Assembly: GCA_001247695.2 (NCBI GenBank)
Contig: LGRX02034684.1
Location: forward strand, 1-64,000
Length of the DNA stretch: 64,000 nt
Direction of reading: 5' to 3'
Origin: Cymbomonas tetramitiformis
Lineage: Eukaryota; Chlorophyta; Pyramimonadophyceae; Pyramimonadales; Pyramimonadaceae
Shown here: piece after piece, positions 1 to 12,462 of the stretch
Layout: every line of letters starts with the position of its first letter
Numbering within the stretch: the first letter of the stretch is position 1
Made by a program: the position numbers and the translations under genes
Notes under the pieces: model-generated
Told to the model about the DNA's origin: nothing
Databases searched by the model: none
What the model saw: the letters and a program-made list of their open reading frames with translations, nothing else

Positions 1-788
1 GCTTCCACCGCCTAAGGCGCAATAGCCGAAGGTGTTGACTCTCTCTTTTGCGTATAACTTCCCCCCAAAACACATTATGTGTTTGGCGTTCACAAAAGTT
101 TGAGAACACATGAGGGAACTTATCGACTTTAAAAGGGAATTCATCCCGTTTGTCATATAACGTGATGTGTACATCACGAGTAGTCACCGGGACATGTATA
201 TACATGTCCAAAAAATGTGCATGGGTGACCATACTTGGGTCATCCCTCATTTGCACAGGTGACAAAACAACTCCAGTATGTACCGGATATATATCACGAT
301 ACGAAGCCTGAAAAAGTGGGCTGTTGACGATGCAAAAATCATCGACATACCGCCACACGTTGTGTTGGAACGGTGTGCCAGGATTTGCCGTCACATACAA
401 CTTCTCCATGTGCACGAGCGTAAGGTTAGCAAGGTGTGGCGATGCTGCGCCACCCATAGGGATGCCCTTAAGCTGTTTAAAGATAGCATCTCCGACAGTC
501 AAGAAATAGCATGTTGTGTAAATCAATGATATCAAACCACTTATTCACGTGTTCCACCAAGAGGAACGTATCACTGCAAGTTGTCGGATCCCCGACAACA
601 GTATCCGATACGTAATACAAATTACGATCACGGCTGACCGCGGCATGGTCGTACACACACAGCACCGTACGAAGCAAAACGCAAGCGAATATAAACACGC
701 AGCGTATCAAAGCTCGGGTATTGTAACCAAGTGTATACATCTTAAGACAGCGTATGCCGTATACTATGGACGAGAATGAATCCGGCAT
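1..788 (-). pseudogene. Reverse transcriptase fragment, cut by window edge
   Basis: Copy A of the RT frame described for 1781-2627. It holds the same upstream frame (788-477) and the same motif region, but its C-terminal part lies off the left edge. It shares the frame offset with copy B, so the lesion predates the duplication or the junction is a real but unrecognised feature. Confidence 0.65.
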
Positions 789-1196
789 ACGTAAGTATTA
801 TGTGTATGTGTATGTAACTCTCACATCCTGTGTCGCGAGCCTGTTAGACTGAAAATATTCATTTTGTGAAAGCGAAATATATATATATAGTATTCACTCT
901 GGCTTACCACCACGCATTGTGCGATATGTGCCAAGCAACAGAGGCATCCGATTGTCAAATCAGACCGTGATAATCACGACGCGTGTCCCGGCGCGACGGG
1001 GCAAACAAGGCTACACACGAAGCGATTCACAGCGTGAAACACACATACTGCAGGTATGAGCGAAGGTCGCTGCATACACAGACCATATTAGCATGCACCA
1101 CGTGATTATCTCTACACGTATAGTAATGCATGCTGCGTTATGAACACATGCATGTAGGCAACTGTGTCGATAACGCGTACCCTTGGATTATATCGT
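1..1196. repeat. Direct repeat copy A (reverse-transcriptase element)
   Basis: Positions 1-1196 are repeated almost base for base at 1840-3034, a constant offset of 1839 until a 2-base difference in an AT run near 875. The copy runs off the left edge of the window, so its true start is unknown. On the minus strand it carries the middle of a reverse-transcriptase frame. Between the copies lies 1197-1839, which holds the RT C-terminal codons for copy B. Tandem, partly truncated copies are typical of Penelope-like elements, but simple tandem duplication is also possible. Confidence 0.85.
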
Positions 1197-1780
1197 CTCG
1201 AAGCCGAACTTGTGCGTGGTCGTTAGGAACCGGATCGTTCGCCGCACGTGCGTATGTATATACTATACTTGCAATATGCTAGCAATAGTCGCACTGACCA
1301 CTAACAAACACTTCGTGACTTCGTGTATGGTTGGTGTATTATATCCGTGTCGTCCTGAGCTGAGCTTTGGATGCAGCTTGCTCGTTTACACACGCGGATG
1401 ATACTGGGTTGTATGCATTGATGGAAGAATATATAGCTCATACGCCATGGCTTGTACACGTCGTATCGAATATTGCAAACGTTTCGTATGACGTGCCGGT
1501 GTTAAGCCTCCTGTCTTGTCTTATATATAATTACCGACTTCGTTACAGGATTTCGGATCTTCCGGATGCAATGCATGTAGATAATCAACCCGGTATCTTC
1601 GCAACACGTTGTTGCAATACACCATCACGTACCCATCCTAGAGTAGCGTGTCATACAGTTCATGACCAAGGGTTACAATCATATCATGCATGTATCATCT
1701 CAACCGTCGTGTGCCATCACGTATCAGGACTGCCACCGTATGCTACAGTGACACCATTCGTTATTGATGGAACTACTTTA

Positions 1781-2627
1781 TTAGGTAATCGTACTGGAAG
1801 TATTCAGTCTCTTCCTAAATCTCTGAAAACGTTTATTACGCTTCCACCGCCTAAGGCGCAATAGCCGAAGGTGTTGACTCTCTCTTTTGCGTATAACTTC
1901 CCCCCAAAACACATTATGTGTTTGGCGTTCACAAAAGTTTGAGAACACATGAGGGAACTTATCGACTTTAAAAGGGAATTCATCCCGTTTGTCATATAAC
2001 GTGATGTGTACATCACGAGTAGTCACCGGGACATGTATATACATGTCCAAAAAATGTGCATGGGTGACCATACTTGGGTCATCCCTCATTTGCACAGGTG
2101 ACAAAACAACTCCAGTATGTACCGGATATATATCACGATACGAAGCCTGAAAAAGTGGGCTGTTGACGATGCAAAAATCATCGACATACCGCCACACGTT
2201 GTGTTGGAACGGTGTGCCAGGATTTGCCGTCACATACAACTTCTCCATGTGCACGAGCGCAAGGTTAGCAAGGTGTGGCGATGCTGCGCCACCCATAGGG
2301 ATGCCCTTAAGCTGTTTAAAGATAGCATCTCCGACAGTCAAGAAATAGCATGTTGTGTAAATCAATGATATCAAACCACTTATTCACGTGTTCCACCAAG
2401 AGGAACGTATCACTGCAAGTTGTCGGATCCCCGACAACAGTATCCGATACGTAATACAAATTACGATCACGGCTGACCGCGGCATGGTCGTACACACACA
2501 GCACCGTACGAAGCAAAACGCAAGCGAATATAAACACGCAGCGTATCAAAGCTCGGGTATTGTAACCAAGTGTATACATCTTAAGACAGCGTATGCCGTA
2601 TACTATGGACGAGAATGAATCCGGCAT
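1781..2627 (-). pseudogene. Reverse transcriptase, frameshifted
   Basis: The frame 2374-1781 holds the RT core: GIPMGGAASPHLANL (motif B region), RYVDDF (the catalytic YVDD box), then HFLDMYIHV and ITLYDKRDEFPF, matching the LD..I and Y-K-R-x-x-F-P-F stretches that follow the palm in Penelope-like and related RTs. The upstream frame 2627-2316 supplies the preceding helix (DTFLLVEHVNKWFD). The two frames meet about 2370 with a one-base offset, and neither intron borders nor a start are visible. No first catalytic Asp (motif A), endonuclease or GIY-YIG domain was found, so the copy is partial. Family placement is tentative; RT identity is firm. Confidence 0.75.
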
Positions 2628-3034
2628 ACGTAAGTATTATGTGTATGTGTATGTAACTCTCACATCCTGTGTCGCGAGCCTGTTAGACTGAAAATATTCA
2701 TTTTGTGAAAGCGAAATATATATATAGTATTCACTCTGGCTTACCACCACGCATTGTGCGATATGTGCCAAGCAACAGAGGCATCCGATTGTCAAATCAG
2801 ACCGTGATAATCACGACGCGTGTCCCGGCGCGACGGGGCAAACAAGGCTACACACGAAGCGATTCACAGCGTGAAACACACATACTGCAGGTATGAGCGA
2901 AGGTCGCTGCATACACAGACCATATTAGCAAGCACCACGTGATTATCTCTACACGTATAGTAATGCATGCTGCGTTATGAACACATGCATGTAGGCAACT
3001 GTGTCGATAACGCGTACCCTTGGATTATATCTAT
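1840..3034. repeat. Direct repeat copy B (reverse-transcriptase element)
   Basis: Second copy of the 1-1196 repeat, differing at only a few bases, including the length of the AT run near 2715. Identity stops abruptly after ATTATATC at about 3034. A diverged echo of its last part (the CACTCTGGCTTAC and CAAGCAACAGAGGCATCCG motifs) recurs at about 3150-3210, so older copies lie further right. Confidence 0.85.
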
Positions 3035-4430
3035 CATATCGTATCGTATTCGTACTGAGAGAAATGTAAACACACTCGCACTTGTGTAAAGAACGTCGTC
3101 GGTGTCAGCATATGATGATGTATATTGAGGCGTACCCTGTTATTATTCAATTACACTCTGGCTTACTACAAAGCGACTGGCATGCCCCAAGCAACAGAGG
3201 CATCCGATATTACACAGACCGCGACTTACATGTACACCGGGCGATACCACCGGCATACATACGCGACGCTTTACCCGGCGCGGGCGGGGCATGCAAGGCT
3301 GCAATGACGATTTACGGATGCGAAGCTGTATGGCACTGAGATTAATGTATGCGTACAATAATGTACGCAACGTGAAATTGCGGTGACGAGGCGCACCAGG
3401 TTTCAGTATATAATGGCGCAAAATACAATAGATCCTCGACTGTATCTGAAATTCGTACCAAAGATCACTGAAATAAGTTACCAATAACTATGCTTACACG
3501 CATATAATATGTTGCAATGTCTCGGTAGCCGGATGTATATGTGCACAATATGTAACAAATCTATCCTGAGCGGCACTTTGGACTCCGCTAGTTAGCTTAC
3601 ACACAAACAATACTGGCAATCCGTAAGTGGCGTACGGTAGATATACCAGAGCATGGCTCTGACGTAAGTCTGATACCGTACCCGGCCGTTTGGTCGTGTC
3701 ATGTAACTGTCGTTACTGACATGACGTGGCCATGGACAAATGTCTGCGACACAATTTTGTTCGGACCCCAGTGTGTCCAAAAATATGTGACCGTTAAATA
3801 CTGGATGGGTATCATTCGGCATCTCTAGTTACGTGTCATCATTGTCACCACACCCGATCTGGGTATTTTTAGTAGTACGACCACTGATGATCGCGTGTGT
3901 ACACGAAGTCGATGGTGGTTTGTCACCTCGCTCACGTGCCAAGTATCATAATCAACATTTTTGAAATCCGTTACCAATACCGACGGTAGTATGTATATGA
4001 TCATACTCCACCATCTCGGTAACCGGATGCACATATGCGCAATGTCGAAGCGTGTATAATCACTCCGCCGGTGGTCGACATGCTCGTCATCTCAGTGCGT
4101 GTTTTGCTGCGTGCCATCACTCATCAGGATGGACTACCGTTTATGTAATTAAATGGACTACCGTTTATGACAGTAGTATATGTGATATAACATGGGTTAT
4201 ATTTACAGTTTATGTACTGCGTAGCATGCGCTTCCGGTGTAGCGCACTGCGCCTCCACCGTTTCACACGCATAAGTCGTAAGACTTCACGTTCTCTTTTC
4301 GTTTGATTACTAACGCGTTTCTTACTAGCCGCATTATTAGCTTGTGTCGCCCACTGGATATTGCATAATGTGTAGTGCAATAATGTATTAGTTCTATCAA
4401 TCACTCACATGTGATGCAACGAAGAGTGTG
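3035..4430. other. Decayed mobile-element sequence, no intact gene
   Basis: No convincing gene. Short minus-strand frames contain weak echoes of the RT element. At about 3775-3822, for example, GHIFLD resembles the HAHFLDM segment of the RT at 1781-2627. The block 3150-3300 is a diverged copy of the end of the direct repeat. I treat this as a graveyard of older copies. Confidence 0.4.
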
Positions 4431-4432
4431 GA

Positions 4433-4680
4433 ATACCCGGTTTCGCACCAAGTACCTTATGTATTACCATGTCAAAAATGGCAAACCCGATAGCATCCCT
4501 ACCACTGTGAGCATATAGTTGTGGGCAGTATAACCCAATGAACGCTCGATCACCAATCACGTCACATGCATATGATGTGCTTCGTGCATTATGAACCCTC
4601 GCACATATCCCTGTTTAATGCAACCAATTTGGATGGTCTTGATTATAGGATAGCCGATTGCACCCTGATATTATGCAATA
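4433..4680 (-). pseudogene. Decayed gene fragment, copy 1 of a repeated family
   Basis: A minus-strand reading gives ARVHNARSTSYACDVIGDRA followed by FIGLYCPQLYAHSGRDAIGF and then FAIFDMVIHKVLG, ending at a stop near 4409. It aligns with the copy at 6170-6363: HPNW, RVH, DRAF(I/V)GLYCPQ are shared. A stop codon follows HPNWLH in this copy. Function not recognised; it may be a domain of the surrounding RT element. Confidence 0.45.
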
Positions 4681-4919
4681 GATCTCGTCACCGGCGCAAT
4701 AACGAATATATATAAAAAGAGGTATCAGATACTTTAAATGGATATACGCTGCAGTCACCGCAATACGCACGTACTATATTACCAGTATGGTATGCACCAG
4801 TCTTGCGAAGCTCGCTTTGCTTATCATATCACTGATTATATGTTTCCGTTGATTTCGTTTGCGAGAAGGAAGCGCGAAGCTAATTTGAGGTAACTAATTA
4901 GGGGTAACTAATTTGGGCA

Positions 4920-5330
4920 TTCTCGGTTTTCTTGTGTAGTCGCATGCGAGGAGCTCAACTCGATATTGAACGTCCAAGCCCAACACGATGTTTACGTGGA
5001 CTTGGTTAAGAAGGTCGCGAATGAATCCGGTCACGATTTGAACACTGACGTGACCACAGCCCCCTTCATTCAAAACAAAATCCGGATCGACATTTCCAAC
5101 TTCCGGTTCCAATGGCGGTGTGGGCGTTGATGGCTCAAGGTCTTCAAGGAGGAGTACGAATTGAGACCGCCCGAAAGCCACCCGTATAGCAAGGTGGGGG
5201 GCAAGGGCTTGCGGATAAAACAACTGAACGATCGGGAGAAGCTGCCGCAAGCCCTGAAAGCTGCGGGAATCGATCCCTTGGAGCTCCCTGATCACAACAA
5301 TCCCAAAGAGGAGTTGAGGGGTGAAGCAAG
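4920..5330 (+). pseudogene. Decayed coding fragment, unknown
   Basis: The plus strand reads as protein-like sequence from about 4935 (CEELNSILNVQAQHDVYVDL) through NKIRIDISNFRFQW to a stop at 5128-5130. It continues in another frame from 5155 (YELRPPESHPYSKVGGKG, then LPQALKAAGIDPLELPDHNN). The amino-acid texture suggests a real gene broken by at least one stop or frameshift. I do not recognise the family. Confidence 0.35.
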
Positions 5331-5379
5331 TAAGTGCCCACCAACTCTGCCAGTTCACCCTGAGTTAGTTTGCTTTTAC

Positions 5380-5600
5380 AAGTTGACAAAATTGGCGGCT
5401 TCTGATCAGGGGTGGCGAGGATGCAGGTCCTTCGGGGGGGTGTACTCGAAGGCCGGATACAACTATGAGTCGAAGTTGGCAAAATTGGCGGCTTCTGATC
5501 AGGGGTGGTGAGGTACAGGAGTCCTTAAGTACTAAGACGACCGAGCCACCACCAAAGTTGAAGTTGACAAAATTGGCGGCTTCGATCAGGGGGTGGTGAG
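5380..5600. repeat. Three copies of a 35-bp motif
   Basis: The motif AGTTGACAAAATTGGCGGCT followed by TCTGATCAGGGGTGG occurs at 5381-5415, 5474-5508 and 5561-5597 with small changes. The spacing is about 90 bp, so this is a short tandem repeat with diverged spacers. Confidence 0.7.
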
Positions 5601-6169
5601 GGGTACATGAACGCAATCCAACGGCTGATAAAGTCCCGTGAACAACGACCGTCGCATCGCGCGGAGCGAGGCCTCATTCGTGAGACTCGTTCGGATATCC
5701 ATCTCAGCCCCAGCATAACCTCAACCCATCCCCCGATCAGAATCCAACGGCCGAGAGCCGAGCCCGTAAACAGCTTTTCCTAGTGGAGCGCCCAACGTGT
5801 GGCGCACCACCTACTCAAACGGGGTCTTTAGCCTAACATGGCAAATCTATGGCTTAGTATAAACGAATAATTCGTGGAATGGGTCCACGACCTAGAGGGA
5901 TATATCCAAACGATATATCCTGGTGAGTCAGAATGCAGTGTACCGTTCACTTGTGCGAGTGTAAAAAGTCTTATAATGATTAGTGAGAGATAACTTAAAA
6001 CCTAAACCCGCTCGATCGGTCGGTCACGCACGATACTGTACTCCGACTACTACTACTGCCAAGTCACTGCGGTCTGTACAGACACATACTAGAATCTAGC
6101 GGGTCAGGGGCTTGCCTGTCAGGGCTGCCTGAAACACAGATCTCAGCGTTGCATCTGCCATGATGGTTG

Positions 6170-6674
6170 TACAATTATTGTGGACAATATAATCCAACAA
6201 ATGCTCTATCATCCACAACATCCCACGCGTATGTGTATTCAGCATGAACCCGTGAACATAATCCTTGAAAATGCTGCCAATTCGGATGAGCAGCCAATCG
6301 AATGCCATCAGCATGTATATATTTAATCACACGGGTCGGTTGCATCCCGGTTGTCGGTGACACATATATGGAGTGGACACATGCAGGACTTTGACGTGCC
6401 TATCGGCCCGGTATGGGGAGTCAAGAAAGTGTGCTTCAACTTTCGCGAACCACGTTGGTGAGGTGGTCTCACCAAAGTAGTTCACACATCCCGAGTTGCA
6501 GCAACATCTACCCATAGCTCTCACTTTGGTTTGACCCACCGTAAGGCTTGTAGGCTCAAAATCTCCGACACATTTCGCTATCCGCGCATTGCCACAGCCA
6601 TTAAATATGCAATTCTCGTGAATATGGAGGACCATATATATTTTCGGCGTGCAATTACCTGCAAAGTGTCCCAA
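6170..6674 (-). pseudogene. Relic of the reverse-transcriptase element
   Basis: The frame 6674-6327 contains AKVEAHFLDSPYRADRHVKV, which resembles the HAHFLDMYIHV..TRDVHI segment of the RT at 1781-2627. Immediately downstream, in another frame (6363-6175), HPNWQHF, CSRVHAE and DDRAFVGLYCPQ match the fragment at 4433-4680 and then stop. The juxtaposition suggests both fragment types belonged to one element. Confidence 0.4.
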
Positions 6675-6779
6675 AATTTTAATGGAGCTGCTGAGATATG
6701 GCCGCCATCATCAGAGTATGGCAGGTCATCGCTCACTGAGTCCGAACGCGTAGTATATCTCGACTCGGTTATTGGTTGA

Positions 6780-8500
6780 TTCTAGGTATATTTTCACTCA
6801 ACAAGTTCTACTAGTACCTGGAATAATACAGTAGGCTCTTGATGAGTAGTATGCCTCGGTAGGGCATGGGCCCGCCACTTGACGCAACCGAATAGTATGA
6901 TATTTGCATAGAGCGTGCTGCTGGTGTGAGACTACGTGGGGCGGCTGCGCTTCCTTCCATCTTTCGAGCAATAGCCTCAAACCACGCCAATTCGTGCGCA
7001 GTTACTCCATCTTCTGTTAAGACAGGCCAGCTCATTACGAAACGCAAGATGGCTCATATTCGAGATGCCGAGTGAGGTTTGTCGGTTGTTTTTGCCCCTT
7101 TGGGAAATCGTACAACCGTTATCGTATAGGTCATGTCGAATTTTCAGGTCTTGCCCGATTCCCCAAAAATCCTTAAGTTATCAAGGGCTTCACTATATGT
7201 CTCCTTATATAAAGGGATACCCAAATTTTGGGGATATTTTTCAAAAAATATATTATATCACTATATGTCTCCTCATATGAAATTGAGGGCTTCACTATAT
7301 GGTAAGAACATGTACCGTACCCTTGTACGAATCATACCCTTATTGTAATAATCGTACCCTTGTAATAATCGCACCTAACAATTTATTGTTTGGGTATACA
7401 ATATCGCTATTCCAAAAGGGAGCGTAGGTTTCTTTTCTATATCGCTATCGCGTGAGTCGTTCACTCACAGGCGTCGCCGAAACAACGGTCACGCCCATTG
7501 TGCTCGCTCGGGTACAAGAAGACAGAGGAGATGGATCCACTCGCTTCTTGCGATTATGGGCGCTAAGCCGCACAACTTTCAAACCTTATTATTTTGTCTC
7601 GGCCGGAGATGAACTTGGGACGAATCGGTAACGTATGTGCTCCTACTGCTAAGCCTGTTCCCTCGAGATCTGTTGTTCGTCCGTAGGAACCAGCACCCAC
7701 CAAAAACAATTTCTTATCCGCGCATGTCCGATGGTCCACTTCATGACCCTCGTCGGACCATTTCTAAATACGGTATGGCTCACATCCTATCTCATGGCAT
7801 GCTTATGTATAAATTATTAGAATATCTTATAGGTACATGTGGACTTCCTGTCCTCCTTAGCGCTCATGAGTAGACAACAGCAGTTACGTTACTATAGAAG
7901 GTGATACGTCCTTCATAGCATATTATACATGACACCATCCAGATGAATCTCACTCCAATCCATGTTTTCTCCTACACACCCCACGCGACGGTGGGTGGGT
8001 GTGTATTCGTATCCTTGGACCGACTCCTTTGGCACACCGTAGTCGCAGAAGACCGGCTGCATTATGTACACACGCCGGGGATCAAAGGATTCAGCACACA
8101 CTTCGGGACACAGTACGGGGGTGTGTGTGCACAGAATAAATGTGTAAACAACAGAACTTTAAACTACCGCCTAACTTGATCAGCCTCGGCTGTCAATTCT
8201 TCCAGCAACTTCTCCTCATATCAGGCAAAGATATCATATCTTAATACTTTAATCAATGCACACTCGGGTAGACCAGAGAACTGTGAGTGCACATTCGCAA
8301 TCTTAGTTCTCAGGTGTATAGTATGCCAGTTTCAATCTTACTGTCCACAATACAGGCTCTCTTCTACTGGAGTAAGGTGAAGGAATTGTACTCCGAGGCT
8401 TCTTTCTGCAAGGTTCACGGCGGGCGCAGTTGAGACAGAAGGAATTCACAGCATACTTCTCGCAACAGGTTTACTACTGCTAGGTGCGCCTTTTCAGTGG
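6780..8500. other. No gene seen; AT-rich repeats and a possible RT relic
   Basis: No supported gene. Short repeated phrases (CTTCACTATATG, TACCCTTGTA) occur between 7165 and 7380. A minus-strand frame at 7913-8101 ends in SEIHLDGVMYNML, which may be another decayed copy of the RT HFLDM.Y segment; this is weak. Confidence 0.3.
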
Positions 8501-8511
8501 ACTACAACCAC

Positions 8512-10518
8512 TTAGAGTCCAAGCATGTTGGATCGTCTGGGATAAATGACTCGATCGATCACCCCATATTCCTTGGCGGCCTCGGCAGAGAAGTATTTGT
8601 CACGTCCAAAATCTTCCTTGATGACGTCAACAGGTCTGTCCATAGACTTTGACATCACCTGTGCATGACGCCCTCTGCAACTCATCACTCGCTTTCGACA
8701 ACAGAGCAAGTGATGGTCTTCAGGTTCTGAAGCCCTCGAGCTTTCCTCGTCCAAGGAACGTGTTACAAGCATTCCGCGCACACGAGACACATATATCTTC
8801 GTGCAAGCTCGAGCTGAAACCCTCGACTACAAGGGCCCCTGCTACTTACTGAGTTGCCAACATATCGAGTTTTTTCGCGCCGAAAATCCTTCACGGACGT
8901 TTGAAATACCAAACACTGGGTTCGCTGCGTTGACGAGAATGAAGTATGCACTAAAGGCAGGCGAAACACAAATATAAAACTTGAAGAGCAGCATCGTAGA
9001 TAATCCGTCACAAACCTGCAGCAGGTATCTTCGCAAACGGAGAAGCTCCCTTGCTTCATTGTGGATGTCCGCCGCTTGACCACGTGCAGTACCAGAGGGC
9101 TGATGCAGCATAATTTTCGTGTTCGGCAAAGCGCAGCGCTTTCCCTGCGAACGTGGGTGACGCTTGATTCACACCAAAAGGGTGGAAATGAAATCTAAGA
9201 CAAGTGGCCGAGCCTCAGGGTGGGAGAGAGCCACAGTTCAGTGCAAGACTTTGAGGGAGCGGAGTATGCAAGACGTTGCTCACCTTTGCACCGCAGGAGA
9301 GAAGTAAGCCTGCCATTGCCATCGCTCCTCCGAAGGCGACAGTTCCGACATCGCTTTTGCAGGCCCTCATCGTGTCATGAAGAGCGAGGGTTGGAACGAT
9401 CTGCGAGCATCGCTCCCGTGTCGCAGGCCTTCAGACATACGCAACGTAGTGACAGGTCCGCTTAGTGAAAAGACACAAACCTAAAACGAGTAATTGTCAC
9501 AGCGTACCTCACCACCCATACTATTGATATACAAATAGATATCCTTGCCGTTATCAATGGAGTCCAGATAAAGAAGCGTTCCGACGAGCTGGTTTCCAAG
9601 TTCCTCGTTGATTTGCTGTCCAACGAAGATGATGCGTTCCCGGTACTGCAAGGACAAGTAAGCGTGGTGGTAAGCCTTTCTGTCTCGGAAAATATTACCG
9701 TTGAGTCTAAAGGCAAACCTTCCTGGAAGTCGGCGAAAACCTTGGAACCCTTCGATAGCGGTGTACAAATACTGATCGGGAATCGAGCCTAAAATGTGAT
9801 CAGCACAGAGGTGCGACTCCCCAAGACATAATTGATTTAGCTGCCACACAGCACTAAAAACGATTTCGACCTAAGCTTAAAGAATATGATCGAGAACGGG
9901 CTGCTTCGGGTAGGAGGGATGTTCCCGACAAGTTAGGCAATGAAGGGTATGGCCCGGTTCCTCAGCTCGGTTTCAGGAAAAGCTGTACGGAAGTGAGGTG
10001 AAAGGATATGCGCTCACACCAGGCAATTCCAGATATCCACCCACTGCCACGTATTTTCTTTTGGCGTACGGTAGGGTACACGAGGGACACCAATGGGCAT
10101 CATCTTGGTGGTTTGCTTAACGGGGCCTTTGCGCCTGGTCCAAGACAACTAGAGAGGAGTGAAGCACGGTGAAGCTAGTATACGCTTGTCAAAACCCGAA
10201 GAAAAAAAAAAGGATCTGAGCGCACCCGACTCGGATGTTCGTTGAGTTTCTGACTGCTGTGCTGAAGCTTTTTGGTTGCTTTTGAGCGAGATTTCCTGCA
10301 GGTGTGACAAGGGTGAGGAGTGTCTTTACGAAAGACTCCAGCGAGTCTTCATATCTGAAGAAATAGGCGCGTACCTGAGTCCGTCCTGAAACCAGAATAT
10401 CCTGTGGGAATGGACATTCTCTGTGAATCAACCTGGGCAATCGCCCGACGGACCGCACACCGAGATTGGACACGTTTTGCCCCAACGGAAAACGTGGAAG
10501 AACGGTCGCTGGCAGCAC
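8512..10518 (-). CDS. CLPR2: ClpR2-like plastid Clp protease subunit (catalytically inactive)
   Basis: Host gene. Exons that join in frame: (10518-10375), 10148-10020, 9645-9508, 9400-9284, 9144-9016 and 8658-8512. Introns have GT-AG borders. The exons read [111 protein letters not shown] and [19 protein letters not shown]. This is the full ClpP fold. At the nucleophile position (E. coli AASMGAFLL) the sequence is AMAMAGLLL, so Ser is replaced by Ala. The His (LHQ) and Asp (KED) are kept. The PYRTP..TWQW segment and loss of Ser match ClpR2, a structural subunit of the plastid ClpPR core. The first exon, probably a transit peptide (10518-10375), has no ATG in the chosen frame, so the true start is unresolved. 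Confidence 0.85.
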
Positions 10519-10539
10519 AACGGTTTGGCATTCGCAAAC

Positions 10540-11690
10540 TTTGAGACATATGGACGGGCATGGTGAGGGATCTGGAAAATGCGGGCTGGGAAACGTTCAA
10601 AAAAGTGGCCGCAAAACCTTTTAGCCTTTCGGTGTAAACTAAAAGGGTTTCCAATCTGTTTTGACGGGAGAGACGTGATGAGGTGATCCATCGCACCATG
10701 GTGTTTCTATCATTCATGTTTAATCGGCCGATGGATGCGAGGATCGCGATGATCCGTGATATTCGCGACGACGCGTGCTTCGTTTTGGGCACATCGAGTC
10801 TGCCCCTGACAAATAAGACCCCTTCATTTTTATGCATACTTTTCGAATCGGGTATAAATTTGTGAGAAACACCACCCCAAATTTATGGTTTTGGAACCGC
10901 TGAATATATTCCGGCTTTCCTTTAAATCGATCGAACGGTACAACATGAGGTATTTGTGCATCGATCGAGGAGAACGTGGCCAAGAGGATAAGGTACGATT
11001 TTCACGTGAACATTTGCACATCAATGCGAATGGGATCATAGACGAAGTTTATTGAATCCCTTATTCGTTATTGAAATAACTTCAAACTTGCCCACTTCTT
11101 GGATTTGCGATTTCGAGATCGAGTGGGTAGTCCCCACCCCCCTCCCTACCCATCTTTTCAAGCCAAGGTGGGTAGCCCCCCCAACCCGCCTTGGGCACCG
11201 CAGGCACAAGTCCCTCCCCCCACCCTTGTTGAAGCCGGCTCGTCCAAATGGGTAGTCCCCCACAGCCCACACCCTATTTCAGCTAAAATATAACTTTGAA
11301 TTTCGATAGTTTACACATAGCGCCACGAGGCACTTTCGATATACCCCCGCGCTTCGATTCGATAGAAGTCTACCCCAATGAATTGATATTCGAGATCATT
11401 GGACCCATATATATATACATCAATAATCGATATTCCGATTATGCAACGATTTTCTTTATCAAATACACCAAACATGATACATATTCTCGTTTTTGAGATT
11501 CAGGTTTCTCGTACGTGTTCAAAGGTAATAATAATAATAATAAAACATTTACGCTAGCAAAGGGGAAAATTTCCCGAGAGTGCGGTATCCCTGCAGAGCA
11601 GGCTAGTGAAAACACCAGGGGCTAGTCCCTCTGTTATAGCGCGCCCCAAAAAGGGCGAGGGCTCAACCCACTTTTCAGCAGGGTGACATC
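10540..11690. other. Intergenic, no gene seen
   Basis: Nothing I can support as a gene. It contains a C-rich block at 11130-11290 with repeated GGGTAG(T/C)CCCC phrases and an AAT microsatellite at about 11526-11546. The right half of the ClpR gene promoter should lie just above 10520. Confidence 0.4.
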
Positions 11691-11692
11691 TA

Positions 11693-11861
11693 CAGTGCGT
11701 GCTCAGTTGTAAGAATAATGTCTTATAAGAATATCATACCGGAATTCCTAGACGAGTGTTATGTGCTTATATATGGGCGTGATGTGCTTAAGTATGGAAA
11801 TTTGCTAAGAATGTTCGGTCCAACCCGATTTTCCGATATTCTTATATATGAGCACGCACTG
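11693..11861. mobile_element. Tc1/mariner-type MITE, 169 bp
   Basis: Perfect terminal inverted repeats CAGTGCGTGCTCA (11693-11705) and TGAGCACGCACTG (11849-11861), flanked on both sides by TA (11691-11692 and 11862-11863), the target duplication of Tc1/mariner elements. The interior also pairs (ATAAGAATATC against GATATTCTTATA). It has no coding capacity. Confidence 0.8.
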
Positions 11862-11999
11862 TAGAGAAAAAAGCTAAGTGCTAGGCGATAAAAAACTCTA
11901 GAAGGTGGAGAAGCAGCCATGACCGGGTGAGTGGAGGGGTGGCTGAATCGAGCAGTGGGGAAGGAAGTCGAAGAATTAAGGGGTTTGGAGACGTTGAGG

Positions 12000-12062
12000 A
12001 AGGTGGTCGGGGTGGGCGGGGGAGGGGGTGGCGGGGAGGGGAGGGGGGGACGGCCCCTCCCC
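12000..12062 (+). other. G-rich tract with quadruplex potential
   Basis: An almost pure purine, G-run-rich stretch (GGGGTGGGCGGGGGAGGGGG and similar) within 12000-12060. It holds well over four runs of three or more G, so a G-quadruplex is possible. The surrounding 11864-12250 has no gene. Confidence 0.6.
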
Positions 12063-12251
12063 TTGGGGTCTCGTTGGGAGCCGGGAGTTTTACACTCCCA
12101 GCTCCCAACCCATCTTATATTGCAAGACTTCTAAAAATTATTGCAAGAGGGTTTGGAGAAAATCGTTTGACTGTTGCACAGCTTCTGTTTCTGTCAAGGT
12201 TTCATTGCTCGAGATGTCAACTGTATGTGGGTCAGTGTTTAAGGTGGTGGT

Positions 12252-12462
12252 TGTCAGATATATAGTCGAGTGTATATATCGGATAACGGAGAATAAACCC
12301 TGAGTTAAGGGTTTCGATATCAGAACGGTAAAAGTCTCAGATTGATAAAAGAGGTACACATAAATACTAACGGGTGTTTCCCGTCTACTGGTGACGGTCA
12401 CCCAGCCTACTATAGGAAGTGACAAGTGACATATTTTGACTGTCGGTGTGTCACATCCAGCA
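12252..12462 (-). repeat. 3' LTR of TR-GAG 1
   Basis: 211-bp LTR, TG...CA on the minus strand, near-identical to 15410-15620. Confidence 0.9.

Noticed and set aside
8512..10518. Active ClpP protease
   Set aside because: The nucleophile Ser is replaced by Ala and the N-terminal segment is ClpR2-like.
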